Under the pieces are notes generated by a model. That model did not search any database and was not told the DNA's origin. It saw only the letters and a program-made list of their open reading frames with translations. DNA of 64,000 bases. It comes from Natronosalvus amylolyticus. GTDB taxonomy: Archaea > Halobacteriota > Halobacteria > Halobacteriales > Natrialbaceae. A program made the translations under genes and the position numbers. This document shows positions 8,576 to 18,111 of this stretch, one piece after another; position 1 is the stretch's first letter; each line of letters begins with the position of its first letter. The stretch is taken from assembly GCF_024298845.1 (NCBI RefSeq), contig NZ_CP101156.1, positions 1,798,001 through 1,862,000 on the forward strand, in the 5' to 3' direction.

Positions 8576-9532
8576 CTATTCTTCGACCATCGACGGCACG
8601 GGCACGCTGTTGAGCGCGCTGTCGACGACCGTAGACGAGTCGACTCCACGGACGTCGGCTTCCGTCGTCAGGACGAGACGGTGATCGAGCACCGCGTGGG
8701 CAATCGCTTGAATATCCTCGGGTGCGACGTAATCGCGGCCGGCGAGCATCGCTCGAGCACGACTGGCCTCGAACAGGCGCTGGACACCGCGCGGTGAGAC
8801 GCCGACGTCGACGCGACTGTCCTCGCGCGTCGCTCGACAGACGTCGACGAGGTACTCCCGGATGACCGGGTCGACGACGACCGTTTCGGGGACTGTCTGG
8901 ATATCGAGTACCGTCTCCCGGTCGACGACGCGCGAAACGGTCGGCGTCCGGGCGTGTCGGTCCGCACGCCGGTTTATCAGCGTGAGTTCGCCGACCCGGT
9001 TGGGGTACCCGATAGTCGTCTTGACCATGAAGCGGTCGACCTGGGCTTCCGGAAGTGGGAACGTCCCCTCCTGTTCGACGGGGTTCTGGGTCGCGATGAC
9101 GAAAAACGGCTCCGGGAGGTCGTAGGTATCGCCCGCGACGGACACCTGCTTTTCGCCCATGGCCTCGAGCAACGCCGCCTGCGTCTTCGGCGGGGCGCGG
9201 TTGATCTCGTCGGCCAGCACAACGTTGGCGAACACCGGCCCGCGTTCGAACTCGAAACTCGCCTCGTGTTCGTTGTAGATGTGGGTGCCGGTGATGTCGG
9301 CCGGTAGCAAGTCTGGCGTGAACTGGATCCGGGTAAACTCGAGGTCGAGCGCGGTCGCAATCGACTGCGCGGTCAGTGTCTTGCCGGTGCCCGGCACGTC
9401 TTCGAGCAGGACGTGGCCCTGGGCAACGATCGCAGTCATGATCGTCTCGAACAGCTGTTGCTCGCCGATGACGGCGGTCTGGACTTCCTCGAGCACGGCC
9501 TCACTCGCGTTCGAGGCCTCGGCTACGTTCAT
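8576..9532 (-). CDS. MoxR-family AAA+ ATPase
   Basis: A 318-residue AAA+ chaperone-like ATPase. Walker A (DVPGTGKT) is at about residues 45-52, Walker B (LADEINRAPPKTQ) at about 106-118, sensor 1 in FFVIATQNPVEQEGTFPLPEAQ, and the C-terminal lid domain has the MoxR SPRGVQRLFEASRA segment. MoxR proteins are thought to remodel or activate proteins containing VWA or DUF58 modules. The gene runs towards the DUF4129/DUF58 operon, ending 14 bases from it, so the two are transcribed separately though functionally linked. A paralogous MoxR lies at 55128-56117. Confidence 0.93.
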   Translation of the reverse strand: MNVAEASNASEAVLEEVQTAVIGEQQLFETIMTAIVAQGHVLLEDVPGTGKTLTAQSIATALDLEFTRIQFTPDLLPADITGTHIYNEHEASFEFERGPVFANVVLADEINRAPPKTQAALLEAMGEKQVSVAGDTYDLPEPFFVIATQNPVEQEGTFPLPEAQVDRFMVKTTIGYPNRVGELTLINRRADRHARTPTVSRVVDRETVLDIQTVPETVVVDPVIREYLVDVCRATREDSRVDVGVSPRGVQRLFEASRARAMLAGRDYVAPEDIQAIAHAVLDHRLVLTTEADVRGVDSSTVVDSALNSVPVPSMVEE

Positions 9533-9682
9533 GCGTGGTGACAGTCACGGCAGCGATAAATACGGTTCGGCCCCGGACGCGATTGCACCCTCGTACGGCG
9601 AAACCGGTCACGTGGGAACCCGATGAGAGCCACCATCGTCACTCGCAACGTTCAACAGGCCGGTCGCCCTCTCGAGACGTAG

Positions 9683-10216
9683 ATGGAACGACCGCTCGGT
9701 GCAGCCCCGTTTGCGACCCAGAGCACCCGCCAGCACGCACTCACAATCGTTGGCGGCGTCCTCGTCTGTTGGCTCGCGTACTTCGGGGCCGTCGCGCTCG
9801 TCTACGACTCGCTGTCCGTGCTGGCCCTCGAGGCAGCCATCGAACCCCAGCGCGTCGGGACGGCGGCGGCGGGAATCGCCGTCTGGGGCTACTTCGGACT
9901 GGCGTTCGTCCGCGGCTACGGCGGGCCCGTGTTGAACGCGATTCCGTACCCCCTCGCTATCCTCACGCTGGCTCCGTTTCCGGCCCGCTGGCTGCTGTTC
10001 GGTCCCGACGTGTCGGGACTCATCTCGCGGTTCGTCGGCTGGTTCGTCATCGAACCGATGATCACCGTCGCCCACGGCGCGCTCCCGGGATTCGGGCTCT
10101 TCGTCCTGATTCTCACCGTCTGGGCCTCAGTGATCGGCGAGGACGCTCGAGAAGACTGGGAACGAACGCATCTCTCCCCGGAATTTTACGACGAGTTCGT
10201 CGATGTCGACGCCTGA
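9683..10216 (+). CDS. Membrane protein of unknown function
   Basis: This 177-residue protein has about four hydrophobic helices (residues 20-45, 62-85, 92-120 and 132-158) and a short acidic C terminus. It stands alone, divergent from moxR. The N terminus carries a Q/R-rich stretch before the first helix. No recognised domain or catalytic motif was found. The reading frame has strong haloarchaeal codon bias (GC-rich third positions), so it is a real gene. Confidence 0.65.
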   Translation: MERPLGAAPFATQSTRQHALTIVGGVLVCWLAYFGAVALVYDSLSVLALEAAIEPQRVGTAAAGIAVWGYFGLAFVRGYGGPVLNAIPYPLAILTLAPFPARWLLFGPDVSGLISRFVGWFVIEPMITVAHGALPGFGLFVLILTVWASVIGEDAREDWERTHLSPEFYDEFVDVDA

Positions 10217-10483
10217 GGGAGTGGCAGAACTATCGAACTGCTCGAGTGAGAGGGAGTATCGTCGGCGTTCATCGGTACCGACGAAGAATCGAGGCACAAC
10301 GTCGACAGCCGTACTTCGAAACCGCCGGCTGGCTACGTTAATCCCTCTGGATACCCACCCGAACTTGCAGTAACCGTTCGAGAACGGACGTGTCGAGGTT
10401 CGCGGACAGTTGCTGGCACTCGAAAAAGAACTCAGTACTCCGTCACGCGTCGACCTGTGAGCCGAACCTGACAACCACTATCG
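10217..10483. other. Intergenic region without a gene
   Basis: Between the membrane protein stop and the hairpin repeat at 10484, no frame shows haloarchaeal codon bias or a recognisable product. No RNA gene or clear promoter was seen. Confidence 0.5.
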
Positions 10484-10520
10484 GTTCGGCCCACACGTTC
10501 AGGCGTGACGAACCACTCAG
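10484..10520 (-). terminator. Dispersed hairpin repeat at a gene 3' end, copy 1
   Basis: Starting at the TGA stop of the following minus-strand gene, the sequence can fold into an imperfect stem (GTTCGGCCCACACG against CGTGACGAAC). Eighteen bases here (GCGTGACGAACCACTCAG) recur exactly at 57458-57475, also at a minus-strand gene's stop, with similar flanking sequence (57439-57475). It may be a mobile terminator-like hairpin. Confidence 0.45.
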
Positions 10521-10870
10521 GGTCGCGTCGTCGCCCACACCGCCGTCGCTGCCAACAGGAGGGCCGGGACGAGTGGCAATATAAGAAGGGCAAACAGATA
10601 GCTCGTATCTGGCGGTGTCAACAGAATTAAACCGGGAGCGACGATGAACGCCATGACGATGACGCCAACGAGAATCCAGCCCCGCCGGCCGAACTCTCTG
10701 TCAGCGTTCTCTGGATGGACCGGTTGTTCGAGCCAGGCGTCGTCGCTTTCGGTCTCATCACCGGCGTCAGCATCCTCCACTCGAGAGCCGTCCTCGTCGA
10801 ACGCGTTCGGATCGTGTACGTAGCCGTCGTCGCTCGAGGTCACGACCGAAATTTCAGGCTGCGTGTGCAT
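10517..10870 (-). CDS. Small two-helix membrane protein
   Basis: This protein of about 117 residues has a soluble acidic N-terminal half with D/E clusters and two hydrophobic helices near the C terminus (WILVGVIVMAFIVAPGLILL and a following L/P/A-rich helix). An upstream in-frame GTG at 10879 would add three residues; the ATG at 10870 is preferred. It is a conserved-looking haloarchaeal small membrane protein type with no known function. The stop codon lies at the edge of a dispersed hairpin repeat. Confidence 0.65.
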   Translation of the reverse strand: MHTQPEISVVTSSDDGYVHDPNAFDEDGSRVEDADAGDETESDDAWLEQPVHPENADREFGRRGWILVGVIVMAFIVAPGLILLTPPDTSYLFALLILPLVPALLLAATAVWATTRP

Positions 10871-10952
10871 AGCCCTCACGGTTTCGGCGTCGTGTGCGAA
10901 ATTTGGTTCAACTTCCGAAGCTACTTTGAATGCGGTAGCAAATCGAAGGTTC

Positions 10953-11996
10953 CTACTCGAGTTCGCTGTCCGGACGGACGACCACTTTGCCGAAGCCCTC
11001 GCGTCCCTCGAGGTAGTCGTGGGCCTCGGCCGTCCGACTCATCGGGAGTTCGGCTCGAATCGCCGGCTCGAAGGTGCCGTCCCAGACGAGTGCCATGACG
11101 TCGTCGACCTGGCCGGGCGTCGCCATCGTCGAGCCGAGAATCGAGAGCTGGTTCCAGAAGATGCGAGGGATGTCGGTCTGTGGGCTCGGGCCTGCCGTAC
11201 CGCCACAGGTGACCAGTCGCCCGCCTTTCGCGAGACTCTTGATCGAATCGCGCCAGGTGCCCGCACCGATGTAATCGACGACGACGTCGACACCGCGTTT
11301 CCCCGTCTCCGCGCGGACCCAGTCGGCGAAGTTTTCGTCCTCGTAGTTGACGACGTGGTCGGCCCCGTGCGCTTCGGCGTACTGGAGTTTGTCTTCGCTC
11401 GAGCCCGTAGCGAACACCTCAGCGCCCGCGTAGTCGGCGATCTGGAGTGCGGCGTGACCGACGCCACCGCTCGCACCCAGAACGAGGACGGACTCACCGG
11501 GGCTGATATCTGCGCGGTCGATCAGCATTCGCCAGGCGGTCTGGAAGACGAGCGTGCTCGAGGCCGCCGTCGTCCAGTCGACGCTCGCGGGTACCGAAAC
11601 GAGGTTGTTCTGGTTGATCGCGGCGTACTCTGCGTGAATGCCGGGGACGTGCTCGCCGATGACGTGGTAGTTGACACACAGCGGGGCCTGTCCGTCCCGG
11701 CAGAACTCACACTCGCCACAGGAGACGCCAGCGGAGAGCGCGACCCGATCACCCGGTTCGAACCGAGTGACGCGCTCGCCAGTCTCGACGACGACACCCG
11801 CTCCGTCGCTGCCGGGGATGTGGGGCATCTCGAGGTCGAGTCCAGGCAACCCACGGCGCGTCCAGACGTCGAGGTGGTTGAGTGCGCCAGCTTTCACGTC
11901 GATCAGCACGTCCTCGGGACCGACCGTCGGGTCGGGTACCTCGGCGTACTCGATCACGTCGGTGCCCCCGTGGCCGGTGAAGGTCACAGCCTGCAT
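10953..11996 (-). CDS. Medium-chain dehydrogenase/reductase with structural zinc site
   Basis: A 347-residue NAD(P)H-dependent oxidoreductase of the zinc alcohol dehydrogenase/quinone reductase superfamily. The GroES-like N-terminal domain (about residues 25-135) contains the structural zinc lobe, with four cysteines in a C-x2-C-x2-C-x7-C arrangement (CGECEFC then C, about 94-108). The Rossmann fold begins at VLVLGASGGVGHAALQIA (about 180-197). The usual catalytic zinc ligands are not evident: the Cys38 position reads NHLDVW and the GHE motif reads GSDGAG. It may therefore act as a zinc-independent quinone or enone reductase. The substrate is unknown. Confidence 0.88.
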   Translation of the reverse strand: MQAVTFTGHGGTDVIEYAEVPDPTVGPEDVLIDVKAGALNHLDVWTRRGLPGLDLEMPHIPGSDGAGVVVETGERVTRFEPGDRVALSAGVSCGECEFCRDGQAPLCVNYHVIGEHVPGIHAEYAAINQNNLVSVPASVDWTTAASSTLVFQTAWRMLIDRADISPGESVLVLGASGGVGHAALQIADYAGAEVFATGSSEDKLQYAEAHGADHVVNYEDENFADWVRAETGKRGVDVVVDYIGAGTWRDSIKSLAKGGRLVTCGGTAGPSPQTDIPRIFWNQLSILGSTMATPGQVDDVMALVWDGTFEPAIRAELPMSRTAEAHDYLEGREGFGKVVVRPDSELE

Positions 11997-12144
11997 ACTC
12001 GAGTCATGGGCACAATCCGTGAAGTAGGTTTGTGGATTCGCGGTACGCGTTGGCGAGGAAAGCGAGGCGATACTTGGCTTTTGTCGTTATACCAATTTGG
12101 TACAGAAAGCAGAGTTTGGGTTTTCAGGCTTCGAAACGGTCGAA

Positions 12145-13041
12145 TCACACTCGAGCGACCGCCAGGATGTGGTTGGACAGATCGACGACCGCGGGGTCGG
12201 TCCGGTGTTCGCGAACCGCCTCGGTAACGCTGTCAACGACGTCCGCATCGAGATCCTCGAGATCGTGTCGTTCGCCAACGTTCGCGGCGAATCCTTCGAG
12301 GCCGGCCAGCGCCTCGACGCGGAATCCGGCCGCCTCGAGGACGGCTTCGAGTTCGGGTGCCCGGAAGAAATGACACGCTGTGAAGCCGGGTTCCTCGAGG
12401 TGATCGAGATGTTCGCGGGCGAACGCAGCATCGTACGTACCGTCGGTAGCGAGGGCCGGAACGCCCGGGGCGTATCCCACTGAACGGACGAGGTTCTGTA
12501 GGACGGCAAGCCGCCCCATTACCGAGACGAAGACGGGCGAATCGGCTCGAGCGACCCGGCGCAGTTCCTCGAGCGCCTGCGATCGGTCGGTTTCTTCGGT
12601 GAGATGGGAGAGCGGCCCGCCGGTACAACAGACCGCGTCGAACCGATCCCTGTCGAACGGCAGCTGCCGGATGTCGGCGCGTTCGACGGTGACGCTGGCG
12701 GCAACGTCGTGTTCGCGAGCCTTCTCTCGAGCGATCGTACACTGGCGCTGGCTCAGATCCGCGAGCGTGACCTCGTAGCCGCGTTCGGCGAGCCAGACGC
12801 TATAGCGCCCGGCGCCACCCCCGGCATCGAGCACTCGAGGCGGGTTCGACTCGTCGGTGGCGTCGGGGAGGTACCGGCGCAGGTAGTCGGTCGTCCCCTC
12901 GAACTCGAGATGGCCGCCGAGGGTGGCCTCGAGGCGGTCCCACTCCTCGTGCCCGTACTCGTCGTAGTAGGTTTCTGGGTCGAGTCCGGACAGGTCCCGG
13001 AGCGTTTCACTCGAGGGAGATGGCGGTGACTCCTCAGACAT
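12145..13041 (-). CDS. Class I SAM-dependent methyltransferase
   Basis: A 298-residue methyltransferase. Motif I is RVLDAGGGAGRYSVWLAERGYEV (about residues 69-91), followed by the acidic loop and motif II/III region VERADIRQLPFDRDRFDAVCCTGGPLSHL (about 123-151). Small-molecule or methyltransf_11-type enzymes share this layout. The C-terminal part (CHFFRAPELEAVLEAAGFRVEALAGLEGF) is the typical lid/substrate region. It is monocistronic. The substrate cannot be inferred from the sequence or neighbours. Confidence 0.88.
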   Translation of the reverse strand: MSEESPPSPSSETLRDLSGLDPETYYDEYGHEEWDRLEATLGGHLEFEGTTDYLRRYLPDATDESNPPRVLDAGGGAGRYSVWLAERGYEVTLADLSQRQCTIAREKAREHDVAASVTVERADIRQLPFDRDRFDAVCCTGGPLSHLTEETDRSQALEELRRVARADSPVFVSVMGRLAVLQNLVRSVGYAPGVPALATDGTYDAAFAREHLDHLEEPGFTACHFFRAPELEAVLEAAGFRVEALAGLEGFAANVGERHDLEDLDADVVDSVTEAVREHRTDPAVVDLSNHILAVARV

Positions 13042-13135
13042 ACGTGTACACTGTCCAACACGTACTATTTAATGCACCGCCGGTGTGTGGAGTTGTGCCA
13101 CGATTCGGGAAAGAGCCACCGGCCGCCGTGACAAC

Positions 13136-14119
13136 TCATCTCGAGCCGGTATCGACGCGGGGGTCGAGCCAGGAGTACGCCAGGTCCTGTACGATGTTGC
13201 CGACGACGCCGAAGGCGACGATGACGACGGTCGCGCCGAGGATAACAGGCATATCACGCGACCAGACCGAGTTGTAAAACAGCGAGCCGAGGCCGGGAAT
13301 GCCGAAAACGGCCTCGATAACGATGACGGAGATGGCGAGCAACGCGAGCGTTTCGGCGAAAATCAACGAGACGAGTGGGATCGCCGCGTTGCGAAGGACG
13401 TGGCGACTGACGTCCCGTTGCCCGCCGCCTTTCGCCCGAACGAGTTTCGTGAGGTCGGCGCTGTAATACTGGAGCGCGTACGCCCGGGTGTAGCTCACGA
13501 CCGCGGCGGCCAGAGTCGTCGTCACCAACACGACCGGCAGGACGTACTCGTAAACGAACGGTAACTGGGTTTCCCCAATAAAGTTGAACTCCCGTCGCCA
13601 CTGAAAGCCAACGGTCGCGGTCGACGCCGCAGTCAGCAGTAAAAACCCGATCCAGAAGTTCGGGACCCCGAACAGCGAATAAACGGTCGCCGTCACCCCT
13701 TCCCCACGGAGCGATCGGGCGTTCGACGCGGCGTATAGCCCGATAGCGAGACCGATAGCCGTCGCGAGCACCATCGACGGGACCACGTACGCTGCCGTTC
13801 GCCACGTCGCCTCGACCACCATCGGGAACACCGCCTCACCGCTCTGCCAGGACGACCCCCACTGGAGCGTGACCATGTTGCCAATCCAGTCGATGTACTG
13901 TTCGGAAAGCGGCCTATCGAGCCCTCGTTCGGCCAGGAACTCCGCTCGCATCTCCGCGAGTTCTTCGGGATCGGCCCCGCCGTAGCCGGCGACCGCCAAC
14001 ATCCGGTCGAGCGCCCAGTCGCCAGTCACCGTAAACAGCCCAAACAGCAACGAGAGGACGGCCCAGATGGCGACGGCGCCGAGGACGATTCGCTCGAGCA
14101 GGAGTCTGGCGAGCGACAT
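13136..14119 (-). CDS. ABC transporter permease, oligopeptide/dipeptide type (DppB-like)
   Basis: The first membrane subunit of a peptide/nickel-class ABC importer, 327 residues with about six transmembrane helices. The BPD_transp_1 domain spans about residues 95-320. The EAA-loop region that contacts the ATPase is at about 205-245 (SYTRAYALQYYSADLTKLVRAKGGG and the following HVLRNAAIPLVSLI). It is transcribed away from the other permease and the two ATPases (from 14258 on the other strand), with 138 bases between starts. A divergent promoter region is therefore likely. No substrate-binding protein gene is in the window. Confidence 0.9.
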   Translation of the reverse strand: MSLARLLLERIVLGAVAIWAVLSLLFGLFTVTGDWALDRMLAVAGYGGADPEELAEMRAEFLAERGLDRPLSEQYIDWIGNMVTLQWGSSWQSGEAVFPMVVEATWRTAAYVVPSMVLATAIGLAIGLYAASNARSLRGEGVTATVYSLFGVPNFWIGFLLLTAASTATVGFQWRREFNFIGETQLPFVYEYVLPVVLVTTTLAAAVVSYTRAYALQYYSADLTKLVRAKGGGQRDVSRHVLRNAAIPLVSLIFAETLALLAISVIVIEAVFGIPGLGSLFYNSVWSRDMPVILGATVVIVAFGVVGNIVQDLAYSWLDPRVDTGSR

Positions 14120-14257
14120 CAGCGTTCACCCTCGACGTGACTGTACAGACCCAACACGATTCGTTCGAGGTATCCGTAGCCGACTATATCAACGTGGCGG
14201 TCCTGAAGATTGCACAACACTTATTCGACATCGCGAGAGCGATTCGTACGACAATCG

Positions 14258-15502
14258 ATGACGAACGCCGATGGGCCGTCGGAGGTTCCTCCCGCTGCAT
14301 CCGATACCGATCAGCAAGCCGCGTTCGAGGAAATCGAGTGGGAGCACGTGTCGCCGACCGACCGGAGCGGCGGCCCCGAGCGAACCGTCTTCGCGTTTGG
14401 ACTGGTGTTGCTCGCCGCAGTGTATCTCTATCACCGTTCGACGGGCGAGTTGTATCTCGTCCTGTCGTGGGCAGTCGGCCCAGAAGACTGGCTGTTATTG
14501 CTCGCGGTCGTCGTCGGGGTGGCGTTCGGTCTGGTTCCTCGAGTCGGCAAACGAGGCCGGCGCGAAGTGAGACGGATTGCCCAGCGACTCCGGGGCCGGT
14601 GGCTGACGCTGGTGAGCCTGGGGGTTTTGACCGGCGTACTCACCATTGCCCTCTATGCGGTGCTGTCAGGGCTACAGCCAAAGTTAACGATGGAAACTGG
14701 AAATCCCGGCCCGGATCAGTTTCAACCGCCGGTCGGCTTCGACGGGCCGTATATGTCGACACGCACCGATTGCGTCGGCACGGTCACGGGCGAAGCCGTC
14801 GGTGAACGGCGCTGTCACGGCACCTGGACGTACCCCCTCGGGACCGACCGCTGGGGGTACAAAATGACCGATTTACTGATTATCGGCAGTCGGCCGGTCC
14901 TGTACGCCACGGTCGTGACCATCGGCGTGATCGTCCCGCTAGCGACCCTCGTCGGCGTCGTCGCCGGCTACTACGGCGGCCTGCTCGACGACCTGCTGAT
15001 GAGCTACGTCGACGTCCAGCTCAGCGTCCCCGCGATCGTGCTGTACCTGATCGCCTACCTGTTCGTCGGCAACTCCATGTTCGTCCTCCTCGTTGCGTTT
15101 GGTTTGCTCTCCTGGGGCGGCATCGCTCGCATCGTCCGCAGCGAAACCCTCCAGCGCCGGGAGGAAGGGTACGTCCGTTCCGCCCGCGTGATCGGGGCAT
15201 CCAACCCCTACATTCTGCGTAGACACGTCCTCCCGAACATCACGAACAGTATCGTCCCCGCAACCTTCCATCTGATCGCCGTACTGGTGCTCACCGAAGC
15301 CGCCCTCTCGTTTCTCGGTTTCCACGTCAGCTTCCAATCCTGGGGAATGACCATCGCCGAAGGGTTGTTCAGAGAACACCCGCTCGATGTCTGGTGGAAT
15401 TCGACGGCCCCCGCGCTCGTTTTGATGGCGACCGTCGCCGCCTTCAAACTCGCCGGCGACGGCCTCAGAGACGTACTCGACCCTCGAGGTGACCATGAGT
15501 AA
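14258..15502 (+). CDS. ABC transporter permease, oligopeptide/dipeptide type (DppC-like)
   Basis: Second permease of the importer. The ATG at 14258 gives a 414-residue protein starting MTNADGPSEVPP; further upstream codons lack coding character. After a charged N terminus there are two helices (about residues 50-70 and 78-95), a third near 125, a periplasmic segment with two cysteines (TDCVGT and RRCHGTW), and a BPD_transp_1 core (about 205-410). The core contains the EAA loop (IARIVRSETLQRREEGYVRSARVIGAS) and NITNSIVPATF. Most DppC proteins have about 300 residues, so the N-terminal part is extended. It overlaps the next gene by eight bases. Confidence 0.9.
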   Translation: MTNADGPSEVPPAASDTDQQAAFEEIEWEHVSPTDRSGGPERTVFAFGLVLLAAVYLYHRSTGELYLVLSWAVGPEDWLLLLAVVVGVAFGLVPRVGKRGRREVRRIAQRLRGRWLTLVSLGVLTGVLTIALYAVLSGLQPKLTMETGNPGPDQFQPPVGFDGPYMSTRTDCVGTVTGEAVGERRCHGTWTYPLGTDRWGYKMTDLLIIGSRPVLYATVVTIGVIVPLATLVGVVAGYYGGLLDDLLMSYVDVQLSVPAIVLYLIAYLFVGNSMFVLLVAFGLLSWGGIARIVRSETLQRREEGYVRSARVIGASNPYILRRHVLPNITNSIVPATFHLIAVLVLTEAALSFLGFHVSFQSWGMTIAEGLFREHPLDVWWNSTAPALVLMATVAAFKLAGDGLRDVLDPRGDHE

Positions 15503-16526
15503 GCCACTGTTGACCGTCGAGAATCTCCGTGCGAACATCCGAACACCTGATGGCGTCCTGAAAGCTGTCGACGGTATGGACCTGACCGTCACCCGCGGCG
15601 AAACCGTCTGTCTGGTCGGCGAGAGCGGGAGCGGGAAATCGCTCACCTGCGATTCGATCACGGGTCTCGTCTCGAGTCCGAAAATCGACGTGTCGGGCTC
15701 GGTCAGATTCGACGGTGAAGCCCTGCTCGAGGCAGACGAGGCAACGTTGCGAACGATTCGCGGTAACCGAATCGCCTATCTGTTCCAGAACTCCCAGAAC
15801 GCCCTCGACCCGGTGTATTCGATCGGCGACCAGATCATCGAGGCCATCACGTTTCACGACGACGACCCGGAACCAGCCCCACGAGAACAGGCTATCGACC
15901 TGCTCGAGACCGTCGGCCTCTCGAGACCCCGCGAACGCATAGACAGCTATCCACACGAACTCTCCCAGGGAATGCGCCAACGGGTCGCTCTCGCGATAGC
16001 GCTCGCGGCCGAGCCGGACCTGCTCATCGCCGACGAGCCCACCTCTGCGCTCGACGTGACGATTCAGGCCAGGATTCTCGAGTTACTCGAGGGGTTGAAA
16101 CGAGAGCGCGACCTGACGGTGTTACTCGTCACCCACGACCTGCGCGTCGTCGCCAGACTCGCCGACCGCGTCGTCGTCATGTACGCCGGACAGCCGATCG
16201 AACGCGGGCCCGTCGACGCTGTCTTCGAGACGCCAGCCCACCCCTACACCCAGGCGCTCTTCGACAGTTTCACCGGGACAGCACAGGAGAGACGCGAGCA
16301 GCCTGCAGCCAACGGCTGTCGGTTCGCGTCAGAGTGTCCGCATACGGTCGACGACTGCCGGACCGAACGTCCGGCGTTCGAAGCTGTCGGACCGGACGAA
16401 TCAACCGGCCACCAGGCAGCCTGCATCTATTACCGAGACGACCGGGACCGAAACAAAGTTCTCGAGCGGGCAACCGGCGCGATTACTGCCGCCGAGTCAC
16501 TGACGGAGGTGTCAGACGGTGAGTGA
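15495..16526 (+). CDS. ABC transporter ATP-binding protein (DppD-like)
   Basis: Cytosolic ATPase of the importer, 343 residues from ATG 15495; a GTG six bases earlier is an alternative. Walker A is GESGSGKS (about residue 40), the ABC signature LSQGMRQRVALA (about 154-165), and Walker B LLIADEPTSALD with the H-loop LLVTHDL after it. The C-terminal oligopeptide/HPY module has the usual Cys spacing: NGCRFASECPHTVDDC and a final QAACIYY. It overlaps both neighbours by eight bases. Confidence 0.93.
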   Translation: MSKPLLTVENLRANIRTPDGVLKAVDGMDLTVTRGETVCLVGESGSGKSLTCDSITGLVSSPKIDVSGSVRFDGEALLEADEATLRTIRGNRIAYLFQNSQNALDPVYSIGDQIIEAITFHDDDPEPAPREQAIDLLETVGLSRPRERIDSYPHELSQGMRQRVALAIALAAEPDLLIADEPTSALDVTIQARILELLEGLKRERDLTVLLVTHDLRVVARLADRVVVMYAGQPIERGPVDAVFETPAHPYTQALFDSFTGTAQERREQPAANGCRFASECPHTVDDCRTERPAFEAVGPDESTGHQAACIYYRDDRDRNKVLERATGAITAAESLTEVSDGE

Positions 16527-17865
16527 GGAGCCGCTCCTTTCGGTCACGAACCTCGAGAAACACTATCCCATCACCGAGGGCTTACTTCGTCGCCAGACGG
16601 GGACAGTTCGCGCCGTCGATGGCGTCAGTTTCGACGTCACCCGCGGGGAAGCGGTCGGTCTCGTCGGCGAATCCGGCTGTGGGAAATCCACGACCGCACT
16701 CTCGGTGTTACGACTCGAGGACCCGACCGACGGCGACGTTCGCTTCGACGGCGAGGACGTGCTGAGCTACGACGACGAGGAACTTCGACGGTTTCGCCGA
16801 CGTGCTCAGCTCGTCTTGCAGGATCCCGACTCCGCGTTCAACCCGCGCCAGACCGTCGGCGAGGCCATCGAGGAGCCGCTTCGGATTCACGGCCTTCCCG
16901 ACCCCGAGCGACGGCGACACGTCGTCGAGGACACCATCGAACACGTGGGCCTCCCGGCCGACGCCGCCGACGGCTACCCCCACGAGTTCTCCGGTGGTGA
17001 GCGCCAGCGGCTGGCGCTGGCCCGCGCGCTCGTGTTGAATCCAGACCTCCTCATCGCCGACGAGCCGGTGAGCGCGCTCGACGGACGAACCAAATCGGGT
17101 GTCCTCGAGTTACTGGCCCGCGTTCAATCCCGGTTCGACGTCGCTATTGTCCTCATCAGCCACGATGTCGATCTGGTCCGCCGGTTCTGCGACCGCGTGG
17201 CCGTCATGTATCTCGGTCGCGTCGTCGAACGAGGAGCCGTCGAAGACGTCCTCACGAACCCGGCCCATCCATACACACAGTCACTCGTCGAAGCCGTTCC
17301 GAGTCTCGACCCGACCGCCGAGGCCTCGAGTCCTGCGTTACGGACCGACGAATTGCCGGACGCCACGGACCTGCCTAATGGCTGTCGGTTCCACCCTCGC
17401 TGTCCAGCGGTTATCCAGCCCGAGGGTATCGACCTCCCACGCGAGGAGTGGCTCGGCGTGACAGCCCTCCGATTCCGGCTTGCAAACGAGTGGGACGACG
17501 AAACCGACAGTAGAGAGCTACTCCAGAACGGCGCGGCACTGTCCAGAGAGACAACCGACCCATCGTTCGATACGGCACTCCGTGACGCGTTCGGTCTGCC
17601 GGCGACGCTGTCCGATTCGACCGCCGAGTCGGCGCTCGAGACAGCTATCGATGCCCTCGAATCGGGATCACTCGATGCCGCACGACGGCAGCTCGCTGAC
17701 GGATTTGCCAGCCCCTGTGAAGAAATCTCGCCAGCGGAACTCCAGTTGGCAGCCGACGATGAGTCAGCTACCGATGCCACGACGCGGTTGGTCGCCTGTC
17801 ACCATTACGACGACGACGTCTCGAGTAGCGGTAACGCCGCCCCCGCAACACGTTTCGCCGAGTGA
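16519..17865 (+). CDS. ABC transporter ATP-binding protein (DppF-like) with inserted segment
   Basis: Second ATPase of the importer, 448 residues from GTG 16519. Walker A is GESGCGKS (about residue 50), the signature [15 protein letters not shown] (about 156-170), Walker [14 protein letters not shown], and the H-loop ISHDVD. The C-terminal oligopeptide/HPY Cys motif is split: [10 protein letters not shown] is at about 287-296, while its second half (SPCEE and VACHHY) comes only at about 398-429. A segment of about 100 residues, rich in D, E, S and A, lies between them. Standard DppF proteins have about 320 residues. The insertion does not touch the nucleotide-binding motifs. A hairpin follows the stop. 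Confidence 0.92.
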   Translation: MSEEPLLSVTNLEKHYPITEGLLRRQTGTVRAVDGVSFDVTRGEAVGLVGESGCGKSTTALSVLRLEDPTDGDVRFDGEDVLSYDDEELRRFRRRAQLVLQDPDSAFNPRQTVGEAIEEPLRIHGLPDPERRRHVVEDTIEHVGLPADAADGYPHEFSGGERQRLALARALVLNPDLLIADEPVSALDGRTKSGVLELLARVQSRFDVAIVLISHDVDLVRRFCDRVAVMYLGRVVERGAVEDVLTNPAHPYTQSLVEAVPSLDPTAEASSPALRTDELPDATDLPNGCRFHPRCPAVIQPEGIDLPREEWLGVTALRFRLANEWDDETDSRELLQNGAALSRETTDPSFDTALRDAFGLPATLSDSTAESALETAIDALESGSLDAARRQLADGFASPCEEISPAELQLAADDESATDATTRLVACHHYDDDVSSSGNAAPATRFAE

Positions 17866-17876
17866 GTGTGGTGAAC

Positions 17877-17899
17877 GACAGGTGCTAGCACACCTTGTC
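17877..17899 (+). terminator. Hairpin after the ABC operon
   Basis: GACAGGTG, a six-base loop, then CACC-T-TGTC form an eight-pair stem with one bulge, 12 bases after the DppF-like stop. A weakly T-rich tract follows. It probably marks the transcript end. Confidence 0.4.
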
Positions 17900-18111
17900 G
17901 TAATATCGCTTTTCGACCGTCTCAACCCCTATTGGTGGCACATGCAAGCAGTGGAGGAATGCGTTCGGGTGTCGATAGAGCGGACGCTCGGTTTATCGAT
18001 CGACGTGCCAACGGCGGATGACCCGGCAAGCCATTCAAGCAAATTAAACTACCTTTTCTGGATAGAGTCCCTGTAACTGTCGCTCCTTTTACCCCCGAGG
18101 TCGGAATAGCC

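Noticed and set aside
11039-12227. Long plus-strand frame opposite the dehydrogenase
   Set aside because: The dehydrogenase on the minus strand has complete zinc-lobe and Rossmann motifs; the other frame has none.
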